Source of the DNA: Nautilia sp. PV-1
Lineage (GTDB): Bacteria > Campylobacterota > Campylobacteria > Campylobacterales > Nautiliaceae
Direction of reading: 5' to 3'
NCBI RefSeq assembly: GCF_004006315.1
Contig: NZ_CP026530.1
Location: 672,501-736,500 of the forward strand
Length of the DNA: 64,000 bases
Positions 57,027 to 64,000 of the stretch are shown here, piece by piece; the stretch's first letter is position 1, and every line of letters starts with the position of its first letter. The translations under genes were made by a program, and so were the position numbers. The notes beneath the pieces were generated by a model. The model made no database searches. It had not been told where the DNA came from and saw only the letters and a program-made list of their open reading frames with translations.

Positions 57027-58934
57027 TCAGAGGATTTTAGAAGCTTCTTCCAAAGAGGTAAAATAAAGCGTATGGGATTTTTCAAAAATTTCATTTGCTT
57101 TTTCAAAGGAGGTTTTTCCAAGCATAACGGGTATTACATTTTGATATTTAACCAGTATCCGGGCTATTTTTTCAGCATCCGTCATAAACTGGGGTGTTAC
57201 GATAACAAAAATAAGTTCGCTTAGTGGCGCTAAAATTTTTAAAGCGCTGTCGTATCTTTGGGCGGTTGCGTCTCCTATAACATCGACGGGATTGTTGTGA
57301 GACCATGTTGGGGGCAGTACGCCGTTTAGTTTTTCTATTATGCTTTTATCCAGTGTTTTAATTTTTTTATATCTGCTGACAAGATCGGTTAAAACAGTGC
57401 CCGGACCCCCTGCGTTTGTAACGATAACAATTTCTTCAATATGATTGAATTTAGGTGAAAAAATAAGACTTTCTATCGATTCTTTTATCTCAGCTCCTGC
57501 CGAACGGGCAAGGTTTATTATCATTTCATAGTTTCCGGCTATATTTCCGGTATGGGAAAATGCCGCTTTTTTAGCCGCATCGCTTTTCCCGGCTTTAAAG
57601 AGAAGTACGGGTTTTGTGGATTTTCTAAGAGATTCTAAAAATGCTTTTCCGTATTGCAGGCCTTCTGCATAAATAGAGATTATTTCGCACGATTTTTGGG
57701 CGTTTAATTCGTCAATGGCGTTTGCAAAATTAAAATCGGCCATATTTCCCATCGAAATTATATGTGAAAAACCTATTTTATAATGTTCGGCTTTGTCCAT
57801 TATTGCCGTTAAAACCGCTCCGCTTTGGGAAATGAGACCGATATTGCCTTTATGGATTTTGCTTTTTGCAAATGTAAGATTTAGAGTTTTTTCGGCATTG
57901 TAAATTCCCAGGCAGTTTGGACCGACAATGTTTATATTATATTTTTCGGCAAGAGATTTTAATTCGTTTTCGGCTTTTGTATTTCCGATTTCTTTAAATC
58001 CCGCTGAGATTATAATGAAGTTTTTACATCCTTTTTTAATAAGCTGTTTAACTGAGTCTAAAACAAACTGTGTCGGAATGGCTATTACAGCCGTGTCTAT
58101 TTCCGGAAGAGAGTCTATTTGGTTATATACAGGTTTATTAAAGAGTGTTTTAAGTCTCGGATTTACAAAATATACCTCAGCGTTTGATTTGAGGGAGTTT
58201 TTTGCAATTGCATATCCTACTTTGTTTTCTTTGTCCGTTGCGCCTAAAAGGGCTATTTTTTCATTATTAAATAAAGACACCGTTTTGTTTAAATGATGTT
58301 TTTTTTCCGGTTTTCCTTTTTTTATTCTTGCATCTACCGCAATGAGACCTTTGTCGGTGTATAAAAAAGGATTGATATCAAACTCTTTAATATTTTCGTT
58401 TTCAAAAAGTTTTTGAAATTTTTTGATTTCGTTTACTACGATGTCTATATCATACCGTCTGCCTCTGAATGAAGGGAAAATTTTTGATATTTTAGTATCA
58501 AAAACGGCTTTTTTTATTTCTTCGTAGTTTGCATTCGTATCGATATAACATACGTCTTTTTCTATTTCTATAAGAGTGCCTCCTTTTCCGAAAAGAAGAA
58601 TCTCTTCAAAAATAGTATCAAATATTCCTCCTATAAAAAGTTCGAGCCCTTTTATCTGTTCTTCTATAATAAAACCGTCTTCATTATCAAGGGTTATACC
58701 GTTTTTTTTAAGATTGTTAATGATGGTTTCTTTTGCTTTTTTTAACGCTTTTTTATCAGTAATATCCGTAATAACTCCGCCCACATCGCTTTTATGAACG
58801 ACTTTTGAACTGTGTATTTTTAAAACGCACGGAAATATGTTGAAATCCAGATCTTCGTTTAATTTAAATACCTTATATTCGGGATGTTTTATGTTATATT
58901 TATCCAGCAGTGTATAAACTTCGGCTTCTTTCAT
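57027..58934 (-). CDS. ADP-forming acyl-CoA (acetyl-CoA) synthetase, beta-alpha fusion
   Basis: 635 residues. Makes ATP from acetyl-CoA (or another acyl-CoA), ADP and phosphate. The N-terminal 220 residues are the ATP-grasp (beta) part: VLKIHSSKVVHKSDVGGV and LFGKGGTLIE. Then comes the CoA-binding alpha part with IALLGATDKENKVG, IIVGPNCLGIYN, LISQSGAVLTA, the phospho-His segment FSHTGNIAGNY, and VTNAGGPGTV. In the more usual single-chain form the alpha part comes first; here the order is reversed. Lies upstream of the pyruvate dehydrogenase operon, so it can complete pyruvate to acetate with ATP. Confidence 0.85.
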   Translation of the reverse strand: MKEAEVYTLLDKYNIKHPEYKVFKLNEDLDFNIFPCVLKIHSSKVVHKSDVGGVITDITDKKALKKAKETIINNLKKNGITLDNEDGFIIEEQIKGLELFIGGIFDTIFEEILLFGKGGTLIEIEKDVCYIDTNANYEEIKKAVFDTKISKIFPSFRGRRYDIDIVVNEIKKFQKLFENENIKEFDINPFLYTDKGLIAVDARIKKGKPEKKHHLNKTVSLFNNEKIALLGATDKENKVGYAIAKNSLKSNAEVYFVNPRLKTLFNKPVYNQIDSLPEIDTAVIAIPTQFVLDSVKQLIKKGCKNFIIISAGFKEIGNTKAENELKSLAEKYNINIVGPNCLGIYNAEKTLNLTFAKSKIHKGNIGLISQSGAVLTAIMDKAEHYKIGFSHIISMGNMADFNFANAIDELNAQKSCEIISIYAEGLQYGKAFLESLRKSTKPVLLFKAGKSDAAKKAAFSHTGNIAGNYEMIINLARSAGAEIKESIESLIFSPKFNHIEEIVIVTNAGGPGTVLTDLVSRYKKIKTLDKSIIEKLNGVLPPTWSHNNPVDVIGDATAQRYDSALKILAPLSELIFVIVTPQFMTDAEKIARILVKYQNVIPVMLGKTSFEKANEIFEKSHTLYFTSLEEASKIL

Positions 58935-58943
58935 TTTTTTCCT

Positions 58944-59903
58944 TTACAGACCCATCAAAGGTTTGGCTATTTTAACCATTTCTTTATCCAGGGTATATTT
59001 TGTGTTTATTATTTCTTCTAAATCTCTCAAAATAAAGCTGTCATTGTAAAAAGTTACTATTTTGTTGGGATTTGAATGCAGGCTGTCAATTGCGTTTACA
59101 ATAAATTCCGCTGCTCTCAGTCTTTCTATAACGGTAGGGCTTCCTCCTCTTTGCACATGGCCGAGTATCGTAATTCTGCTTTCAAAACCTATTTCTTCTT
59201 CAAACCATTTTTTTATTCTGTCCGTTATTTTTAGCCCTTCGGATACTATGGAGATAAAATAATTTCGGCCTTCTTTAATTTCGTTTAGATATCTTTTTTT
59301 AAGATTTTCAAGATTGTATTCAATTTCGGGAATCAGACACATTTCCGCTCCGTTGGCTACTGCGCTTGTGAGTGCCAGATATCCGCATTCCCTTCCCATC
59401 GTTTCTATAACGAAAGCACGGCTGAAGCTGCTGGCTGTGTCTCTTATTTCGTCAATTGCGTGCCTGATTACATTTAGGGCCGTATCTACGCCGATAGAAT
59501 ACTCGTTTAAAGCTATATCGTTGTCAATGGTGGCCGGTATTCCCATAAAAGGTATTTTGAATTCGTTGTAAAAAATATTAAGAGCATGAAAACTTCCGTC
59601 TCCGCCTAAAATTATAAGAGCGTCTATTTGGTGTTTTTTGAGGTTTTCATAAGCCTGTTTTCTATATCTCTTTTCATACCATCTTTTACTTCTGCTCGAA
59701 CGTATGACGGTGCCTCCTTTGTATATGATTCCTGCTACGTCTTTATACGAAGCGGATTTGATTTTCCCGTCTATAAGACCTTCAAGACCGTCATATACGA
59801 AGTAGGGAGATATGTTTTTTTGTTTTGTATATTCTACGAATTTTTTTATTGCGGCGTTCATACCGCTGCTGTCGCCTCCGCTTGTAAGAATTGCTACATT
59901 CAT
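58944..59903 (-). CDS. pfkA: 6-phosphofructokinase
   Basis: 319 residues, the length of the short ATP-type bacterial enzyme. TSGGDSSGMNAAIKKFVEY at the N-terminus, GGDGSFHALN (nucleotide loop) and PATIDNDIALNEYSIGVDTALN hold the catalytic Asp pair; METMGRECGYLAL and GHVQRGGSP bind fructose-6-phosphate. The loop reads PATIDND where PGTIDND is usual. Ten bases from the acyl-CoA synthetase gene and nine from lipA. Confidence 0.94.
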   Translation of the reverse strand: MNVAILTSGGDSSGMNAAIKKFVEYTKQKNISPYFVYDGLEGLIDGKIKSASYKDVAGIIYKGGTVIRSSRSKRWYEKRYRKQAYENLKKHQIDALIILGGDGSFHALNIFYNEFKIPFMGIPATIDNDIALNEYSIGVDTALNVIRHAIDEIRDTASSFSRAFVIETMGRECGYLALTSAVANGAEMCLIPEIEYNLENLKKRYLNEIKEGRNYFISIVSEGLKITDRIKKWFEEEIGFESRITILGHVQRGGSPTVIERLRAAEFIVNAIDSLHSNPNKIVTFYNDSFILRDLEEIINTKYTLDKEMVKIAKPLMGL

Positions 59904-59912
59904 GAGTATCCT

Positions 59913-60728
59913 TTATAATTTGTCTGCGTAATAACTGCTTCTGATCAGCGGTCCGCTTACTACCGATTTGAACCCGGCTGAAACGGCCATCTGTTTAAGC
60001 AGTTCGAATTCTTTATGCGTATAATGTTTTTTTACGGAAACATGCTTGGCTGAAGGCTGAAGATACTGGCCTATTGTTAGCTGGGAAACTCCAGCGTTTA
60101 TAAGATCTTTCATAGTGGCTTCGATTTCTTCAAACATTTCTCCTAACCCTACAATTATTGATGATTTGGTAATTTTGAATTTCGAATAGTACTCCAGCAC
60201 TTTAAGACTCAGAGAATAAGAGCTTTTGGGCTTTAAGCGCTTATGAAGTCTTTTTACTGTTTCTATATTATGTGCGAGTTTGTAAGAATCGGAAGAGACC
60301 ATCAGATTTAACGCATTAATATCTCCGTTAAAATCCGGAGTAAGACTTTCTATTTTGGTATCCGGGTTTTGTCTGTGTGTTTCTTCTACAACACTGTAAA
60401 AATGTCCGCTTCCGTAATCCGGCAGATCGTCTCTGTCTACCGAAGTGATAACTACATATGAAAGCCCTAAATCTTTTACGGCGGAAGCGATCTTTTCGGG
60501 TTCATTATAATCAAGGGGATCAGGTTTTGCGCTTGTAACGTTGCAAAATCTGCAGTTTCTTGTGCATTTTGACCCCATTATCATAAAAGTTGCCGTGCCT
60601 CTTTCGAAACATTCGGCAAGGTTGGGACATTTTGAAGAATAGCATACGGTGTTTATACCGTATTTGTCAATTATATTAAGCGTTTTTTTTATTGTTTCAA
60701 ATGCCGGAGCTTTGACTTTGGGTTTCAT
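59913..60728 (-). CDS. lipA: Lipoyl synthase LipA
   Basis: 271 residues, radical-SAM enzyme that inserts two sulfurs into octanoyl groups. The auxiliary cluster motif CYSSKCPNLAEC (C-x4-C-x5-C) and the radical-SAM motif CTRNCRFC are both present, and the C-terminal RSSYYADKL holds the RSSY motif whose Ser binds the auxiliary cluster. With LipB it lipoylates E2 of the pyruvate dehydrogenase complex encoded downstream. The first 32 bases overlap lipB. Confidence 0.96.
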   Translation of the reverse strand: MKPKVKAPAFETIKKTLNIIDKYGINTVCYSSKCPNLAECFERGTATFMIMGSKCTRNCRFCNVTSAKPDPLDYNEPEKIASAVKDLGLSYVVITSVDRDDLPDYGSGHFYSVVEETHRQNPDTKIESLTPDFNGDINALNLMVSSDSYKLAHNIETVKRLHKRLKPKSSYSLSLKVLEYYSKFKITKSSIIVGLGEMFEEIEATMKDLINAGVSQLTIGQYLQPSAKHVSVKKHYTHKEFELLKQMAVSAGFKSVVSGPLIRSSYYADKL

Positions 60729-61287
60729 TAAATACCTCTGTTATTATTTCTTTTAAAATATTTTTTGATTCTTCGATTGATATATCCACTCCTTCATTAT
60801 ACAACGATGTAGCTTTAATATTGCTTAAATTGCAGGGTCTTATAGTGTTAAACGTTTTTAAGTCGGGATTGATATGAATGGATATACCGTGATTGGATCG
60901 GCCGTCTGTATAGCTGAAACCGAGTGAAGCGATTTTTCTGTTTTGTATGTAATATCCGGGCTTGGTTTTGTCGTATTTGATGGGAAGCGCAAACTCCTTA
61001 AAAAACATATCCAAAACTTTTCTTATTTTTTTAAAAAAATTAGGAGGGCTTTTTACGCTGAAAATAAAATAGACCATCAGAGTCCCTTCGTCGAAATAGG
61101 TTATGCTGCCTCCTCTTTTAACCGGAACCGCATTAGGAAATTTTTCTTTTTCGTTTATTCCGACCGTAAAAACAGGGTAATGTGTGGCAAAAAGAACTAT
61201 ATTTTGTTTTAATGGAGTGAGTTTTTCCTGTATTTCTAAAAAGCGTTCATATTTTATCAGTCCTAAATCTCTGAAAATAATATTCAT
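60697..61287 (-). CDS. lipB: Octanoyl-ACP:protein octanoyltransferase LipB
   Basis: 196 residues. RGGSITYFDEGTLMVYFI is the RGGxxT(Y) block, KIASLGFS holds the catalytic Lys and IRPCNLSNIKATSL the catalytic Cys (usually PCG, here PCN). Transfers octanoate from ACP to lipoyl domains, the first step of endogenous lipoylation. First gene of the lipB-lipA-pfkA-synthetase stretch and divergent from purH, with 51 bases between. Confidence 0.9.
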   Translation of the reverse strand: MNIIFRDLGLIKYERFLEIQEKLTPLKQNIVLFATHYPVFTVGINEKEKFPNAVPVKRGGSITYFDEGTLMVYFIFSVKSPPNFFKKIRKVLDMFFKEFALPIKYDKTKPGYYIQNRKIASLGFSYTDGRSNHGISIHINPDLKTFNTIRPCNLSNIKATSLYNEGVDISIEESKNILKEIITEVFNETQSQSSGI

Positions 61288-61338
61288 TTTTTTCCTTTTA
61301 TAAATTATAGTAAAATTTCATAAAAAAAGGATTATTTA

Positions 61339-62853
61339 ATGAGAGCACTTTTAAGCGTGTCTGACAAAACGGGTATTGTTGATTTTGCAAAACAGCTTGT
61401 AGATTTGGGATTTGAGATAATCTCAACCGGCGGAACTAAAAGAATACTCCAGGAAAACGGAATCAATGCGATCGATATCAGCGAAATTACGAAATTTCCA
61501 GAATGTTTCGGCGGAAGGGTGAAAACACTTAATCCGTACGTTCACGGAGGAATTTTATACAGAAGCGGGATTGACGACGAAGAGGCAAAGAAACTTGGAA
61601 TTACAAGAATAGATTTGGTAGCTGTAAACCTTTATCCGTTTAAAGAAACGATCGAAAGAACGGACGATTTTGATGAAATTATCGAAAATATCGATATTGG
61701 CGGGCCTACAATGGTAAGAAGCGCGGCTAAAAACTTCAAAGACGTGCTAATTGTAACGGATCCGGAAGATTACGATACTGTGGTAAACGCACTTAAAGAG
61801 AAAAAAGACACATATGAATTCAGAAGAGATCTGATGATAAAAGCATATGAGCACACAGCCGCATACGACAGTATGATTGCGAACTATATGAACGAAAGAT
61901 TCAACGGCGGGTTCGGGAATAAAAGATTTATCGTAGGAGAGAGGGTGTTTAACACAAGATACGGTGAAAACCCTCATCAAAGAGGCGCTCTTTATGAATT
62001 TGAAGATTTTTACAAAGGCCTTAACATTATAAAAGGAGAGCCGAGCTTCAATAACCTCACAGACATTAACGGTGCCGTAAAAATTGCGGTGAGTCTGGGA
62101 GAAGGCGCTATAAGTATCATCAAACACGCAAACCCGTGCGGAGCAGCGAAAAAAGACGACCTTGTTACAACATGGCAAAAAGCTCTTGAATGTGACCCTA
62201 TCAGTGCTTACGGAGGGGTTGTTGCGGTTAACGGCGTAGTTACGAAAGAACTTGCGGAGGAGATTAACAAAATTTTCGTAGAAGTGCTTATTGCGGGTAC
62301 TATTACGGATGAAGCCGTTAAAGTGTTTGAAAAGAAAAAAAGAATCAAACTATTCGATTTAAGAAAATCTAAACTCGAAATTCCGGGAGATGTATGGGAT
62401 TTCAAACACATTGAAGGCGGATTTGTATTCCAGGATGCGGATGTAGTAACTGAAGATGAGGTTGCTCAGGCTAAATGCGTTACTAAAGTATGCGTGGAAG
62501 ATAAAAAAGATCTTGAAATGGCGTGGAAAATTGCAGCTCTTACGAAATCAAACTGCGTTGTATTCGTAAAAGACTCTCAAATGGTGGCAATCGGCATGGG
62601 AATGACCAGCAGGGTTGACGCAACAAGATGTGCCGTTGAAAAAGCAAAATCACTTGGACTTGACATTACGGGAAGCTCACTTGCGAGTGAAGCGTTCTTC
62701 CCGTTCCGTGACAGCGTAGATTACGCGGCTGAAGTAGGGGTAAAAGCTATTATTCAGCCGGGCGGCAGTATCAGAGACGATGAAGTTATAGAGGCGGCTG
62801 ACGAAGCAGGAATCGCTATGTATTTCACAGGAAAAAGACACTTCCTTCATTAG
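61339..62853 (+). CDS. purH: Bifunctional AICAR formyltransferase/IMP cyclohydrolase
   Basis: 504 residues, last two steps of IMP synthesis. [33 protein letters not shown] is the N-terminal cyclohydrolase domain, [17 protein letters not shown] its active site. The transformylase domain has [23 protein letters not shown] and the closing [30 protein letters not shown]. Monocistronic; AAAAAAAGG precedes the ATG. It converges on the transporter gene with a 4-nt overlap. Confidence 0.97.
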   Translation: MRALLSVSDKTGIVDFAKQLVDLGFEIISTGGTKRILQENGINAIDISEITKFPECFGGRVKTLNPYVHGGILYRSGIDDEEAKKLGITRIDLVAVNLYPFKETIERTDDFDEIIENIDIGGPTMVRSAAKNFKDVLIVTDPEDYDTVVNALKEKKDTYEFRRDLMIKAYEHTAAYDSMIANYMNERFNGGFGNKRFIVGERVFNTRYGENPHQRGALYEFEDFYKGLNIIKGEPSFNNLTDINGAVKIAVSLGEGAISIIKHANPCGAAKKDDLVTTWQKALECDPISAYGGVVAVNGVVTKELAEEINKIFVEVLIAGTITDEAVKVFEKKKRIKLFDLRKSKLEIPGDVWDFKHIEGGFVFQDADVVTEDEVAQAKCVTKVCVEDKKDLEMAWKIAALTKSNCVVFVKDSQMVAIGMGMTSRVDATRCAVEKAKSLGLDITGSSLASEAFFPFRDSVDYAAEVGVKAIIQPGGSIRDDEVIEAADEAGIAMYFTGKRHFLH

Positions 62854-64000
62854 TCTTTTTCTTTGAATTTTTTACACTCTTCCATGTTTTTAGGAAGTCC
62901 GCTCTCTTCTGAAAGACAAGGGGCGTTAAACAGATATCCGCTCCATATACCCGGCAGAGTTTTAAAAAATACGATAAACCAGAATGTCAGAAGCTGGACG
63001 GTAAAAATGTATCCTAATATTTTGAATATTTCATATCCGGTAAGGTTGTATATCGCATAAGTAGATGCGGTAAATACTCCCACAGGGAATGTAAACGCCC
63101 ACCATCCCATACTAAACGGCAGTCCTTCTTTAAAATATTTTAAAGTAATAAGCCATGACATAATCCACCACCAAAGAGCGTATCCCCATATTAAAATACC
63201 GGTAATTATTCCAAAATGGTTTAAAAATTCTCCAAAATTTTCATGCAGTTTTATATCTGACGCGTGACCTAAAAGCAGCAGCGAAAGAGCGCCCGTCCCA
63301 AGAGGTCCCAAAGTCAGCCAGCTTGTCGTCGCCATTGCAATGTCGGGCAGTTTGTGCGTGACAAGCCTCAAAAAAAGTATTACAAGCACCGAAAAAGCCA
63401 AAGGAACGGAAAAACTCCACAACACATAGCTTGAAAAAATAAGAACTTTAGCAGTATGAATATTAAAATAAGGTGCCAAAAAACCTCCGGCGGACGCCGT
63501 TACCTCGCAGGCAACTATCGGTAAAAGCCATACCGCGGTCATGTTTTTGAGTGAATGTTCTTTTTGAATCGTAAACATTAAAAATACGACGCCAAGTCCT
63601 ATTGTAACCGCGAGAAACGCATCAAACCACCATAAAAAAAGAGATACATTTAAATAATGAATGCCCGGCAGATTAACTTTAAAAACGGTAAAACCTTCCA
63701 GTATAGGCACCAGTCCCATAGGAATAGCACCTAAAAACATAGACTGGACGGGATGTTTAAGCATAAGTTTGACTGTTTCGGGGAAAAATATAATTCTGCT
63801 TAAAAACAGTATGGAAAATAACAGAAAAAAGAATATGTCCATAACCCAGAAACTTTTAAGAATAATATTTTCATACGGAAAATTTATTCTAGTGTTATGC
63901 ATAATTAAAAACGAAATTCCGGTACCCATATTCAGGGTAAACCAGTTGGGTGTAAAATTTTTGACTATTTCTTTGAGATTCTTGTGCTTAAACGGTTTCA
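62850..64000 (-). CDS. TDT/SLAC1-type transporter, 5' end cut by window edge
   Basis: Membrane protein of the tellurite-resistance/dicarboxylate transporter (TDT, TehA/Mae1/SLAC1) family, about ten helices. The frame stays open to the window edge and reads [19 protein letters not shown] at 63855-63960 region, a typical TDT start, so the true start lies outside; the in-frame ATG at 63929 falls inside helix 1 and is not the start. Visible part about 383 residues. [22 protein letters not shown] and [16 protein letters not shown] are family segments, the last with the Phe-gated pore. Relatives export sulfite, nitrate, chloride or malate; substrate not determined. Confidence 0.85.
   Translation of the reverse strand, partial: KPFKHKNLKEIVKNFTPNWFTLNMGTGISFLIMHNTRINFPYENIILKSFWVMDIFFFLLFSILFLSRIIFFPETVKLMLKHPVQSMFLGAIPMGLVPILEGFTVFKVNLPGIHYLNVSLFLWWFDAFLAVTIGLGVVFLMFTIQKEHSLKNMTAVWLLPIVACEVTASAGGFLAPYFNIHTAKVLIFSSYVLWSFSVPLAFSVLVILFLRLVTHKLPDIAMATTSWLTLGPLGTGALSLLLLGHASDIKLHENFGEFLNHFGIITGILIWGYALWWWIMSWLITLKYFKEGLPFSMGWWAFTFPVGVFTASTYAIYNLTGYEIFKILGYIFTVQLLTFWFIVFFKTLPGIWSGYLFNAPCLSEESGLPKNMEECKKFKEKD

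Noticed and set aside
63855-63929. ATG 63929 as the start of the TDT transporter
   Set aside because: The frame continues upstream to the window edge with typical TDT sequence (TPNWFTLN), so the gene is truncated rather than starting there.
1-64000. tRNA genes and CRISPR arrays
   Set aside because: Reading all gaps over about 70 bp showed no T-loop GTTCRA/anticodon arm pair and no regularly spaced direct repeats; the tandem words seen are short and irregular.

Overview
The window reads as a chromosomal segment of a low-GC Campylobacterota (Epsilonproteobacteria) species, most likely a hydrogen-using vent-type lineage such as the Nautiliales. The lineage call is inference, resting on AT-rich coding, a MutS7-type MutS, a kinase box reading HQWRQPL, a complete hypBCDE set beside a nickel ECF transporter, and tight operons with 4-nt overlaps. 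No tRNA, CRISPR array or complete IS element is visible. The left edge cuts a 5S rRNA, so an rRNA operon ends here. The right edge cuts a TDT/SLAC1-type membrane protein.

Layout. 1-9.3 kb: 5S tail, Ste24-like protease, SDR, binding protein, prmC, MFS exporter, MarC, a MutS7 with a C-terminal HNH nuclease domain, and a transposase-derived zinc-ribbon protein. 9.4-18.2 kb: a FecCD-type metal or cofactor importer, a nickel/cobalt ECF transporter (nikM, nikN, nikQ, nikO) and hypBCDE for [NiFe]-hydrogenase maturation. 18.2-21.3 kb: ubiE/menG, thiS, glyS. 21.4-27.5 kb: a four-gene envelope-to-c-di-GMP signalling operon (outer-membrane barrel, small periplasmic protein, histidine kinase, REC-PAS-EAL protein) and a thioesterase. 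27.5-34.3 kb (minus strand): a membrane complex related to hydrogenase-4 and complex I. Its NuoCD/HyfG-like subunit has no cysteine at all, so it cannot hold a NiFe site, and the cluster has no ferredoxin-subunit gene. 34.4-43.4 kb: CitE-like lyase, cytochrome c, folD, lepB, site-2 protease, GGDEF-like remnant, dnaJ, purL, beta-CASP nuclease. 43.4-61.3 kb (minus strand): a central-carbon block with PEP synthase, class I FBP aldolase, 6-phosphofructokinase, a full pyruvate dehydrogenase complex (E1 alpha/beta, E2, E3), a second E3-like protein, ADP-forming acyl-CoA synthetase, lipA/lipB, a P-type H+-ATPase and a DUF4010 protein. Then purH and the truncated TDT protein.

How it fits together. 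Nickel import next to hyp genes points to hydrogenase maturation, although the hydrogenase-like complex in the window is itself nickel-free. The carbon block can in principle take fructose-6-phosphate to pyruvate, then acetyl-CoA and acetate with ATP formation. lipA/lipB supply the E2 cofactor.

Noncoding signals of note are two copies of a stem-loop repeat (14.9 and 39.6 kb), three copies of the word GTGTCTGTCAC in gene-end gaps, in-frame mini-repeats in prmC and pdhC, a palindromic bidirectional promoter between marC and mutS, and 7-5-7 inverted repeats upstream of nikM and of the pyruvate dehydrogenase operon.
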